64,000 nt of DNA from contig JAPKZB010000073.1 in the NCBI GenBank assembly GCA_026393985.1, forward strand, positions 101,185 to 165,184, given 5' to 3'. Positions 44,159-51,342 of this stretch are shown here, piece by piece. Under the pieces are notes generated by a model. The model saw nothing but the letters and a program-made list of their open reading frames with translations. It searched no databases and was not told the origin of the DNA. How positions within the stretch are numbered: position 1 is the first letter of the stretch; the number at the start of each line of letters is the position of its first letter. The position numbers and the translations under genes are program-made. Origin of the DNA: Acidobacteriota bacterium. Lineage in GTDB: Bacteria > Acidobacteriota > Terriglobia > Bryobacterales > Bryobacteraceae.

Positions 44159-45510
44159 GGGTTCCCGTGGATAGACGAACAGCGATTTCGATGCTCGGCG
44201 CCGGTTTTGGAGCAGTCGGCCTGGCCGGAACGGTGGAGCAGAAGCCCCACTTCGCGGCCAAGGCCAAACACGTCATTTTTCTTTTTCTGAACGGCGGCGC
44301 CTCGCAGGTGGACACCTTCGACCCGAAGCCCGAGTTGACCCGCCTGCACGGCCAGCCGCTCCCCGGTAAGAAACTGCCCACCGACTCGGCCACCGGCAAC
44401 CTGATGAAGTCGCCGTTTGCGTTCAAGAAATGCGGCCAGAGCGGTATTGAGGTCTCTGAGATCTTTCCGCGCGTGGGCGCCCTGATCGACGACTTTGCGG
44501 TCATCCGCAGCTGCTATGCCGATAACGGCAACCACGGGCCATCGCTGATGCTCATGAATACCGGCCATCAGCTGGCCGGGCGCCCTTCGATGGGCTCCTG
44601 GATCTCCTACGGCCTCGGGACGCTGAATCAGAATCTGCCCGGCTTCATTGCGCTCTGCCCCGGCTATCCGGTGATGGGCCCGCGGCTATGGTCGTCCGGC
44701 TTCCTGCCTAACCTGCACCAGGGGACCTATGTCCCGAACAACGAGCGCACCCCCGAAAAGCTCGTGCAGAACATCCGCAACGCCTCGCTGACCATCGACG
44801 ATCAGCAGCGGCAACTGGGGCTGCTCGACCGTCTCAACCGCCTGTATCTGGGCCGCTCCGAAGGGCGGCCGCAGTTGGCGGCCGGGGTGGAGGCGATGGA
44901 GGTAGCTTTCCGGATGCAGATGGAAGCCCCCGAGGCCTTCGACCTAGCCAAGGAGACGCCGGCGACGGTGGAGCGCTACGGCGACGACGACTTCGGGCGG
45001 GGCTGTTTACTGGCGCGCCGGTTGGTCGAGCGCGGCGTCCGCATGGTGCAGGTCTACTTTGGCAACTCGCAGCCGTGGGACAGCCACGAGGACATCAACT
45101 CGCACCGGGGCCTGTCGCGCATCGCTGATGCGGCCATCGCCTCGCTGGTCGAAGACCTGAAGGCGCGCGGCCTGTTCGATTCGACGCTGCTGATCGTCGG
45201 CACCGAGTTCGGCCGGACTCCAATGATTCAAAGTGCCGGCCAACTGCGCATCAATCAGGGGCGGGACCATAATGTGCATGCCTTCACGACGCTCCTGGCC
45301 GGCGGCGGCGTGAAGGGCGGCATCGCCTACGGCGCCACGGATGATTTCGGCTACCGGGCCGTCGAGAAGCGCGTGCATCCGCACGATCTGCAGGCGACCG
45401 TGCTCCATCAGCTGGGGCTCGACCACAAGCGCCTGACCTACCGCTACAGCGGCCGCGACTTCCGGCTGACGGACGTGGCGGGGAACGTGATCAAAGAGAT
45501 TCTGGCCTGA
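44155..45510 (+). CDS. DUF1501-family exported protein (pair 3)
   Basis: 451 residues; begins at ATG 44155 or at the internal GTG 44167 (just before DRRTAISMLGAGFGAVGLAG, a Tat-like signal). Core motifs: VIFLFLNGGASQVDTFDPKP, GSWISYGLGTLNQN, LLIVGTEFGRTPMIQ and RDHNVHAFTTLLAGGGVKGG. Partner of the preceding DUF1553 protein by ATGA coupling, and third gene of the receptor operon starting at 38356. The oxidase gene follows 22 bases later on the same strand and may be co-transcribed. Confidence 0.9.
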   Translation: MRVPVDRRTAISMLGAGFGAVGLAGTVEQKPHFAAKAKHVIFLFLNGGASQVDTFDPKPELTRLHGQPLPGKKLPTDSATGNLMKSPFAFKKCGQSGIEVSEIFPRVGALIDDFAVIRSCYADNGNHGPSLMLMNTGHQLAGRPSMGSWISYGLGTLNQNLPGFIALCPGYPVMGPRLWSSGFLPNLHQGTYVPNNERTPEKLVQNIRNASLTIDDQQRQLGLLDRLNRLYLGRSEGRPQLAAGVEAMEVAFRMQMEAPEAFDLAKETPATVERYGDDDFGRGCLLARRLVERGVRMVQVYFGNSQPWDSHEDINSHRGLSRIADAAIASLVEDLKARGLFDSTLLIVGTEFGRTPMIQSAGQLRINQGRDHNVHAFTTLLAGGGVKGGIAYGATDDFGYRAVEKRVHPHDLQATVLHQLGLDHKRLTYRYSGRDFRLTDVAGNVIKEILA

Positions 45511-45532
45511 CGGCTATACTGGACAGAAACGC

Positions 45533-46885
45533 ATGAGCTGGAGCTATTTGGAAGACGCAAGCGGCGCGCACGGTCACGCCGATCGAATCTGTGTGCCGGC
45601 CGACGAAGCCGAACTTTTGGCGATGCTGGCCGAAGCCCGGGCGGCGGCGGCCCCGGTGACCATTGCCGGCGGTGGCAGCGGGCTGACGGGCGGGCGCGTG
45701 CCCTCCGGCGGCTGGCTGATTTCGATGGAGAAGTTCCGGCGCATGGATATCGGCGCGGGCAAGGCCACCGTGGGAGCGGGGGTGACGCTGCAGGATCTGC
45801 ACGCGGCGGCCAAGAGCTCCGGGCAGTTCTACCCGCCGGACCCGACCGAGACGATGGCGTTTCTGGGCGGGACGATTGCGTGTAACTCCTCCGGGTCGCG
45901 GAGCTTTCTGTACGGGGCGACGCGGCGGTGGGTCCAGCGCCTGCGCGTTGCGCTCGTGGACGGCACGGTAATGGATGTGCGGCGGGGCGAGGCCATCGAC
46001 TTCGCCGTGTCGGAGATCCCGCAGCCGCCCACCAAGAAGCACTCGGCGGGCTACGCGCTGCGGCCGGGGATGGACTGGGTGGATCTGTTTGTGGGTTCGG
46101 AGGGGACGCTGGGAATCGTGATGGAGGCCGACGTCCAACTGCTGCCCAACCCGCAGGAGTTGCTGAACGGGATTGTGTTCTTCCCGTCCGACGAAGCGGC
46201 GCTCGACGCGCTCGACGCCTGGCGGAGCGTGGCGGGCCTGCGCATGCTTGAGTATGTCGATGATCCGGCGCTGCGGATGATCGAACAGCGGTACCCGGAC
46301 CTGCCGGCAACGGCGATGGCGGCGTTGATTGTGGAGCAGATTGTCGCGTCCAACGACGACCTCGACGCCTGGGTGGACCGCCTGGAGGAGCAGGGTGCGT
46401 TGACCGAACAGAGTTGGTTCGGTTCGTCCGAGTACGATCGCGAGCGGTTCCGGAAGTTTCGCCACGCACTGCCGGAGACGGCTCTGGCCATTTCGCAGCG
46501 GAACGGATTTCCCTCGCTAGGGACGGACTTCTCGGTACCGGTGGCCAAGAACCGGGAGATGCTGGCCAACTACCGGGCGCACATGGACAAGATTATGCCG
46601 GGGCACTACTGCATCTTCGGGCACATGGGGGACGGGCATCCCCACGTGAATATGCTGCCGGCCTCGCAGGTTGAATATGATGCCGGGATGCAGGCTTTGG
46701 ATGTTTTTGCCCGGCAGGCGGCTGCTCTGGGCGGAAGCGTTTCGGCTGAGCATGGTCTTGGCAAAAAGAAAGCCCGCTTCTTGCCGATTCAGTATACCGC
46801 CGAGCAGATTGAGGCCATGAAGGCCGTCAAACGTCGATTGGATCCGGACTGGCGGCTGGGTCAGCGTACCTTCTTTCCGCAGTAG
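45533..46885 (+). CDS. FAD-linked oxidase (GlcD/D-lactate dehydrogenase type)
   Basis: 450 residues. FAD-binding type 4 domain with VTIAGGGSGLTGGRVPSGG and FYPPDPTETMAFLGGTIACN, and the FAD-oxidase C-terminal domain with IFGHMGDGHPHVNMLP and SAEHGLGKKKARFLP. This layout oxidises 2-hydroxy acids such as glycolate or D-lactate, passing electrons to quinone or cytochrome; which acid cannot be told. The protein ends FFPQ at the first unit of a 17-bp tandem array that repeats the end of the gene and its stop codon. No signal peptide; membrane-associated by family habit. Confidence 0.88.
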   Translation: MSWSYLEDASGAHGHADRICVPADEAELLAMLAEARAAAAPVTIAGGGSGLTGGRVPSGGWLISMEKFRRMDIGAGKATVGAGVTLQDLHAAAKSSGQFYPPDPTETMAFLGGTIACNSSGSRSFLYGATRRWVQRLRVALVDGTVMDVRRGEAIDFAVSEIPQPPTKKHSAGYALRPGMDWVDLFVGSEGTLGIVMEADVQLLPNPQELLNGIVFFPSDEAALDALDAWRSVAGLRMLEYVDDPALRMIEQRYPDLPATAMAALIVEQIVASNDDLDAWVDRLEEQGALTEQSWFGSSEYDRERFRKFRHALPETALAISQRNGFPSLGTDFSVPVAKNREMLANYRAHMDKIMPGHYCIFGHMGDGHPHVNMLPASQVEYDAGMQALDVFARQAAALGGSVSAEHGLGKKKARFLPIQYTAEQIEAMKAVKRRLDPDWRLGQRTFFPQ

Positions 46886-46939
46886 GGGGCTTTCCGCAGT
46901 AGGGGGCTTTCCGCAGTAGGGGGCTTTCCGCAGTAGGGA
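46874..46939. repeat. 17-bp tandem array over the end of the oxidase gene
   Basis: Three full copies of TTTCCGCAGTAGGGGGC (46874-46890, 46891-46907, 46908-46924) and a partial fourth (46925-46939). The first unit carries the last two codons and the TAG stop of the oxidase gene, so the extra units lie in the 3' untranslated region and each repeats a TAG. The unit length, 17 bases, equals that of the unrelated array at 5501-5663. Confidence 0.95.
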
Positions 46940-46940
46940 G

Positions 46941-46965
46941 TTGATCCGGAGTTACTCCGGATCAA
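46941..46965. terminator. bidirectional hairpin terminator between convergent genes
   Basis: Perfect 11-bp inverted repeat TTGATCCGGAG / CTCCGGATCAA with a three-base loop. The loop is exactly the TAA stop codon (minus strand) of the gene at 46952-47590, and it lies 55 bases after the oxidase stop. There is no long T-run on either side, so it may act as a bidirectional or rho-assisted barrier. Confidence 0.7.
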
Positions 46966-47590
46966 CCGCGGTCCACTCTTTTTCGAGCAGCCGCGAGTAC
47001 TCGCCTGAGGCGTAGAGGTCGAACTCGAATTCGGCACAGGTTACGTGTGCGTGCTGGGCGAGCGAAAGGTAGCAGGCGTAGAGTTGGTCGGCGTACCGGT
47101 AGTATTGGCGGACGAATTCGTCGGAGAGTTCGCTGCGGGCGGGGACTTCGCAGAAGATGCTATTGATGCCGAGGGCGCGGGAGAAGATGGCGCGGTAGTC
47201 GGCCACTCCCCACTTCCGGAGTTTGGTTTTCACCGCTTCCGGGGGATCTTCGACGAGTAGGACGGCAAAGCTTTGCGGCTTGACGTTGCGGAGTTTGAGC
47301 GAGTCTTCCCGGTTGACCAGATCCATACACTGCTCGAGCCACCGCGTGAGGTCCTTGCCCACGTAGAAGAGCATGCGGATTTCGCAGAATCGGCCGTCGA
47401 GAAGCCGACGGTCGAGCTCGTCGGGACTGAACTCGTTGTTGGGAAGCAGCCCTTGCAGCATCATGCTGGCGCGGGAACTCTCCACCAAGCGGCTGGGTCC
47501 GTTGGAGTCGGAAAACGGGTGCAGGATCAGGGGCGGCATCTTCCAGAGCGGCTTACCTGAGGCGAACGAGGTGGAGGCGGGATCAGACAC
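46952..47590 (-). CDS. cytoplasmic protein of unknown function
   Basis: 212 residues, GTG start. No signal peptide or membrane segment; mixed alpha/beta with a hydrophobic core (FAVLLVEDPPEAVKTKLRKW) and an aromatic-rich helical end (VRQYYRYADQLYACYLSLAQ). Contains several Cys residues (about 69, 88, 146, 174, 186) without a metal-site pattern. I do not recognise the family. It is flanked by a 67-base gap to the M28 peptidase on one side and a hairpin terminator on the other, so it is transcribed alone or by read-through from the peptidase operon. Confidence 0.65.
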   Translation of the reverse strand: MSDPASTSFASGKPLWKMPPLILHPFSDSNGPSRLVESSRASMMLQGLLPNNEFSPDELDRRLLDGRFCEIRMLFYVGKDLTRWLEQCMDLVNREDSLKLRNVKPQSFAVLLVEDPPEAVKTKLRKWGVADYRAIFSRALGINSIFCEVPARSELSDEFVRQYYRYADQLYACYLSLAQHAHVTCAEFEFDLYASGEYSRLLEKEWTAVDPE

Positions 47591-47657
47591 GATAAATCTG
47601 GCGTTCCTTCTTTCAATATCTGATCGGTTGACCGACCGGAATGTATTAGTGCGAGAG

Positions 47658-49463
47658 CTATTTTCTTGCTGTTAACAGTACTTTCACGGTGACGGTTTGG
47701 CCGTTGCGGAGGACGGTGACGTCGACTTGGTCGCCAGGCTTTTTCGTGCGGAGGAGGACGGTGAAGTCCATGAGGTTACTGATGTCTTTGCCTCCGAAAC
47801 TGATCATGATATCACCGGCTTTGAGTCCGGCCACGGCGGCGGGGGAACCATCGCGGACGTCGGCGAAGCGGACGCCTTTGGGGGGCTCGGCGAAGTCCGG
47901 GATGGAGCCGAAGTAGGGGCCGTAGCCGCTTGAACCGCCGCTGACGGATCCGACGGTACCGGAGTGGGCGCTTTGCGGCGGCAGGACGCGGACGTACTGC
48001 GGTTTTTCGGCGGCGAGGAGCTGGCCGGCAACGTCGCCAACGTAGCTGACGAGCTTGACGGCGTCGGCGGTGTTGATCTTGTCCCAGGTGTCGGAGGGTT
48101 TGTGGTAGTCGGCGTGGAGGCCGGAGAAAAAGAAGAGGACGGGGACTTGTTTGGTCGTGAAGCTGGTGTGGTCGCTGGAGCCGTAGCCGGCCGTTTCCGA
48201 GGTATCGAACTTGAGGCCGCGGTCGGGGGTGGCGGCGAGGAGGTTCTTAAAGGTGGTTCCGGTGCCACTGCCGCCGACGAAGACGCGGTTGTCTTTGACG
48301 CGGCCGATCATATCCATGTTGATCATGGCGACGGCCTTTTCGAGGGGCAGTTGGGGGTTGTTGACGAAGAAGCTCGAGCCGAGGAGACCGAGTTCTTCGC
48401 CGGCGAAGGTCATAAAGAGCACGCCGCGGCGGCGGTTGGGCAGGGCGGGGAGGCTTTTGGCGAGTTCGATGACGCCGGCGGTGCCGCTGGCGTTGTCGTC
48501 GGCGCCGAAGTGGGGTTTGCCGGCGGCGTTGGGGGCCATGGAGAACTGCTGGCCGAGGCCGAGGTGGTCATAGTGGGCGCCGACGACGAGAAACTCGTCG
48601 GTTTGGCCGGGGAGGTAGCCGACGACGTTGCGGACCTGGCGGACCTGGCGCGACAGGTCGGCCTGGAGGGTGATGGCGACGTTGGGGAGGGGTTGGGAGC
48701 GCGGTTTGAGGTCGGCATCGATGCCGGCGTGGAGGTCGCGGAGCTTGAGGCCGGCGGCGGCGAAGAGTTTTTCGCCCTGGGCGCCGTCGAGCATTAAGGC
48801 GGGGATACCGGCGTTGGCGGGGCCGGCGTTTTTGGCGAACTTTTCGACCTCGCCATAGCCGGAGGAGAGGACATCGGAGAGGACGATGGCGGCTTTGGCG
48901 CCGTGGAGTTTTGCGTTGGTAACTTTGGAGTCGAACTGAGCGTGGCGGGTGTAGACGCGGCCGTTGAAGGTGGCTTTATCGTCGGTTTCCTGAGGTTCGC
49001 GGCGGAACATGATGACGACTTTGTCGCGGACGTCGAGGCCGGCGTAGTCGTCGTAGTTATACTCGGGAGCGGTGATGCCGTAGCCGACAAAGACGGCGGG
49101 GCCGCTGTAATCGCCGCTGCCGGACATATTCAGCGGGACGAAGTCGTTGTTGAACTGGAGGGGGAGTTTCTTGCCCTGGAGGGTGAGGGAGAGGCGGTTT
49201 TTGCGGCCGAGTTTCGCTTCCGTGGTGACGGGGAAGCGCTGGAAGTAGGACCCGGCGACGGGCTGGAGCCCGGCTTCTTTGAACTGGCGGGCGATATAGT
49301 CGGCGGCCTGTTCGAGTTCGGGAGTGCCGGTGCCGCGGCCCTTGAGCTTATCGGAGGCGAGGAACTTGACGTGGGAGAGATAGTCCTCTTCGGCCGCGCT
49401 GGCGGGGGGTGGCGGGGCGGCCCACAGGTGGGCGGCGAGGAGAGAGAGAGTAAGAGTACGCAT
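47658..49463 (-). CDS. M28-family zinc aminopeptidase with C-terminal PDZ domain, exported
   Basis: 601 residues. Signal peptide, a PA-type insertion (GDYSGPAVFVGYGITAP to HGAKAAIVLSDV), and the M28 catalytic core with its five ligands: His in GAHYDHLGLG, bridging Asp in GADDNASGTA, general base Glu in FAGEELGLLGS, Asp in NMDMIGRV, and His in GSSDHTSF. A C-terminal PDZ domain (GVRFADVRDGSPAAVAGLKA to VTVLRNGQTVTVKVLL) could bind peptide tails. It follows the DsbA-like gene by 5 bases. A small in-frame 9-bp duplication (48631-48648) doubles an RQV tripeptide in the core. Confidence 0.92.
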   Translation of the reverse strand: MRTLTLSLLAAHLWAAPPPPASAAEEDYLSHVKFLASDKLKGRGTGTPELEQAADYIARQFKEAGLQPVAGSYFQRFPVTTEAKLGRKNRLSLTLQGKKLPLQFNNDFVPLNMSGSGDYSGPAVFVGYGITAPEYNYDDYAGLDVRDKVVIMFRREPQETDDKATFNGRVYTRHAQFDSKVTNAKLHGAKAAIVLSDVLSSGYGEVEKFAKNAGPANAGIPALMLDGAQGEKLFAAAGLKLRDLHAGIDADLKPRSQPLPNVAITLQADLSRQVRQVRNVVGYLPGQTDEFLVVGAHYDHLGLGQQFSMAPNAAGKPHFGADDNASGTAGVIELAKSLPALPNRRRGVLFMTFAGEELGLLGSSFFVNNPQLPLEKAVAMINMDMIGRVKDNRVFVGGSGTGTTFKNLLAATPDRGLKFDTSETAGYGSSDHTSFTTKQVPVLFFFSGLHADYHKPSDTWDKINTADAVKLVSYVGDVAGQLLAAEKPQYVRVLPPQSAHSGTVGSVSGGSSGYGPYFGSIPDFAEPPKGVRFADVRDGSPAAVAGLKAGDIMISFGGKDISNLMDFTVLLRTKKPGDQVDVTVLRNGQTVTVKVLLTARK

Positions 49464-49468
49464 GGGAG

Positions 49469-50380
49469 TTAGTTGAGGGGGGAGGGAAGCTTGAGTTCGC
49501 AGCCGCAGTTTTCGCCGGCGTTTTGGGCGGTCTTCTGGTATTCGATCTCGTATTCGATGATCTGCTTGAGCTGCTCCCAGCTGACACTGCCGGCGAGGCG
49601 GCGGCCGTTGACGAAGACGGTGGGGGTGGAGTTGATTTCGAGGGCGCGGCCTTCGGCGAAGTTACGGGTCACTTCGGCTTCGGTAGCTTTCGAGTCAAAG
49701 CACTGGAGAAGGGCCGGGACGTCGAGCTTCTGGTCGACGCCGAAGCCTTCGAGGCGGGAGCGGAGGTTTTCAAGGGTGGTTTGCTCCTGGTTGGCGAAGA
49801 TCCAGTCGTGGAAGTTCCAGAACTTATCCATCTCCTGGCGGAAGACGCAGCGGCCGGCGATGGAGGCGGGTTTGGCCCAGTTGTGGATCTGTTCGAGGGG
49901 GAAGTCCTTGAAGTAGACGCGGACGTTTTTCGAGAAGGCGGTGGTGAGGTTGTCGCGGATCATCTTTGCTTCCTGCTTGCAGTAGGGGCACTGGAAGTCG
50001 GAGAAGATAACGACGACGACGGAGGCGCCGGGGGTGCCGTAGCCAGGCTGGAGGTCGGTTTTGAGGAGGTCGAGATCCTTCTTGAAGGGGTTTTGGGAGG
50101 CGGAGAAGACGGCGCCCTGAATGACCTGGGCGCCGGATTTTGAGACGTAGAACTGCTGGGTTTGGCGGGCGGCGCCGAGGGAGCCGGTGACGGTGACCGA
50201 GAGGAGGCCGTCGATGGGGGCGGGTACCGGCTCGGAGATGGAAACGGTGATCTGTTTGTTCCAGACGTAGAGGTGGCGGATGTAGGCCTCCATGGTGGGT
50301 TTGTCGAGGAACGACGGTTTGGGGGCCGGCGACTGGGCCAAGACGGTCGCCGAGAGCGCGAGTGCGAGAAGGACCTTCAT
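49469..50380 (-). CDS. DsbA-like thioredoxin-fold protein, exported
   Basis: 303 residues. Signal peptide (LLALALSATVLAQ), an N-terminal domain of about 105 residues, then a thioredoxin-4/DsbA-type domain with the active site FSDFQCPYCKQEAKMI and cis-Pro region in STPTVFVNGRRLAG. Additional Cys pair near the end (ENCGCEL). Such proteins introduce or reshuffle disulfides in exported proteins, or protect them. No DsbB is nearby. Directly upstream of the M28 peptidase, so the two envelope proteins are expressed together. Confidence 0.9.
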   Translation of the reverse strand: MKVLLALALSATVLAQSPAPKPSFLDKPTMEAYIRHLYVWNKQITVSISEPVPAPIDGLLSVTVTGSLGAARQTQQFYVSKSGAQVIQGAVFSASQNPFKKDLDLLKTDLQPGYGTPGASVVVVIFSDFQCPYCKQEAKMIRDNLTTAFSKNVRVYFKDFPLEQIHNWAKPASIAGRCVFRQEMDKFWNFHDWIFANQEQTTLENLRSRLEGFGVDQKLDVPALLQCFDSKATEAEVTRNFAEGRALEINSTPTVFVNGRRLAGSVSWEQLKQIIEYEIEYQKTAQNAGENCGCELKLPSPLN

Positions 50381-50691
50381 GCTGATTTCCCTCCAGTATA
50401 TGGGATTCGGTGGAATCGGCTGATTGGCGGGAGACCCTGCGGGCCGATCGCAATTCGAGGGAGAGTTCTTCTTCTCAATGACTTGTGGGGATCTCGGTGG
50501 TCCGTGCGGCGCTGGCGTGCAAAAGCTGGAAGAGAAACAGTGGAATGGGGTGCGAAGTCTGATTCCGCGTCGCCGATGTAGCGTTGGCGCGCTCTACCCG
50601 CGAGTTTCCCGTTCGGTTTTCAGCGGGACTTGGATGGTGCTCTGAAATTAACTGTCATTCATAATGGCGGTAATTCCAAAGGAGTAATTTC
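50381..50691. other. divergent intergenic region without a recognised gene
   Basis: This 311-base stretch separates the minus-strand DsbA-like gene from the small plus-strand gene. Both promoters must lie here. It is less GC-rich towards 50640-50680, as expected of a promoter. I see no convincing coding frame or structured RNA. Confidence 0.5.
50678..50684 (+). promoter_or_regulatory. ribosome binding site that fixes the start at 50692
   Basis: AAAGGAG lies seven bases before ATG 50692. This is the only strong ribosome site near the gene, and it supports the ATG whose frame is later lost at the 13-bp duplication, instead of the GTG at 50702. Confidence 0.8.
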
Positions 50692-51121
50692 ATGATGCAA
50701 CGTGACCTTGTTCGCCGCTGCTTGCTGGGGATTGTGTTGTGTTCCTGTTTGGTGTTCGCGCAGGATGTTCGCGCAGGAAAAGAAGCGCACAATCTACGTA
50801 GACCGCATGGAGGATCTCGCCCCCTACGTTGAGAAGGCTTTGATCGATGCGGAGTTATCGTTCGAGTTTATTGAAGAGGAAAAGCGGCCGGAGTTGAAGG
50901 CCGAACTAAAGCGGCTGCATGCGGCCTATGGAGAGATCCTGTATAAACACAAGTTCGGCCGGAGTGAGACGCACCGGTTGGAGTTGCGTAACGTGGAGAC
51001 GAACCAGGTGATCGCCTGGCATCAGTTTCCATTGAAAGACGGGGCGGAGGCCCGGAAAGCCATTGCGGCCGAGTTTGCGGCCAAGGTGAAGGCTGCGATG
51101 AAGAAGCAGTTGCGCAGCTAG
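50692..51121 (+). pseudogene. small secreted protein, frameshifted in its signal peptide by a 13-bp duplication
   Basis: From ATG 50692 the frame begins MMQRDLVRRCLLGIVLCSCL, then VFAQ, a good signal peptide. At 50753-50778 a 13-bp sequence is duplicated; the frame then runs out at a TGA. Removing one copy gives a seamless VFAQEKKRTIYVDRMEDLAP and a protein of about 140 residues. The mature part is acidic/basic helical (ELSFEFIEEEKRPELKAELK) and ends KAAMKKQLRS. In the sequence as given the body can be read only from a GTG at 50702, without a proper signal. Family not recognised. It could be an off-state, a pseudogene or an error; followed by a strong terminator. Confidence 0.7.
50753..50778. 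repeat. 13-bp perfect tandem duplication
   Basis: TGTTCGCGCAGGA occurs at 50753-50765 and 50766-50778. It falls on the signal-peptide cleavage site of the small secreted protein and shifts its reading frame by one base. Confidence 0.97.
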
Positions 51122-51128
51122 GGGAAGG

Positions 51129-51172
51129 GCGGGCGCCCGTTCTCGCGGCAGACCGGCGCCCGCTTCTTTTCT
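51129..51172 (+). terminator. rho-independent terminator after the small secreted gene
   Basis: 9-bp inverted repeat GCGGGCGCC (51129-51137) and GGCGCCCGC (51155-51163) followed by TTCTTTTCT. It begins seven bases after the stop at 51121, so transcription of the small gene does not continue into the Oar receptor gene. Confidence 0.8.
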
Positions 51173-51342
51173 ATTGCGCTGGCTCACGGTTGCCGGGCGG
51201 GTGTGCTTTCGCATATACTAACCCGAACATTCCACTCCCTGGCGCGGGCGATGGAAGCAGAGACAGGCCCCAAGAGGTGCTGTTCCCGCTTCCGGTGCGT
51301 TCAAGGCCGGGATGGATGATCTTTGCAGCTTGAGGGAGACCG

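Noticed and set aside
46874..46939. Origin of replication iterons
   Set aside because: The 17-bp units lie over a stop codon, no rep, dnaA or DnaA-box cluster is seen, and the skew change nearby has an alternative explanation.
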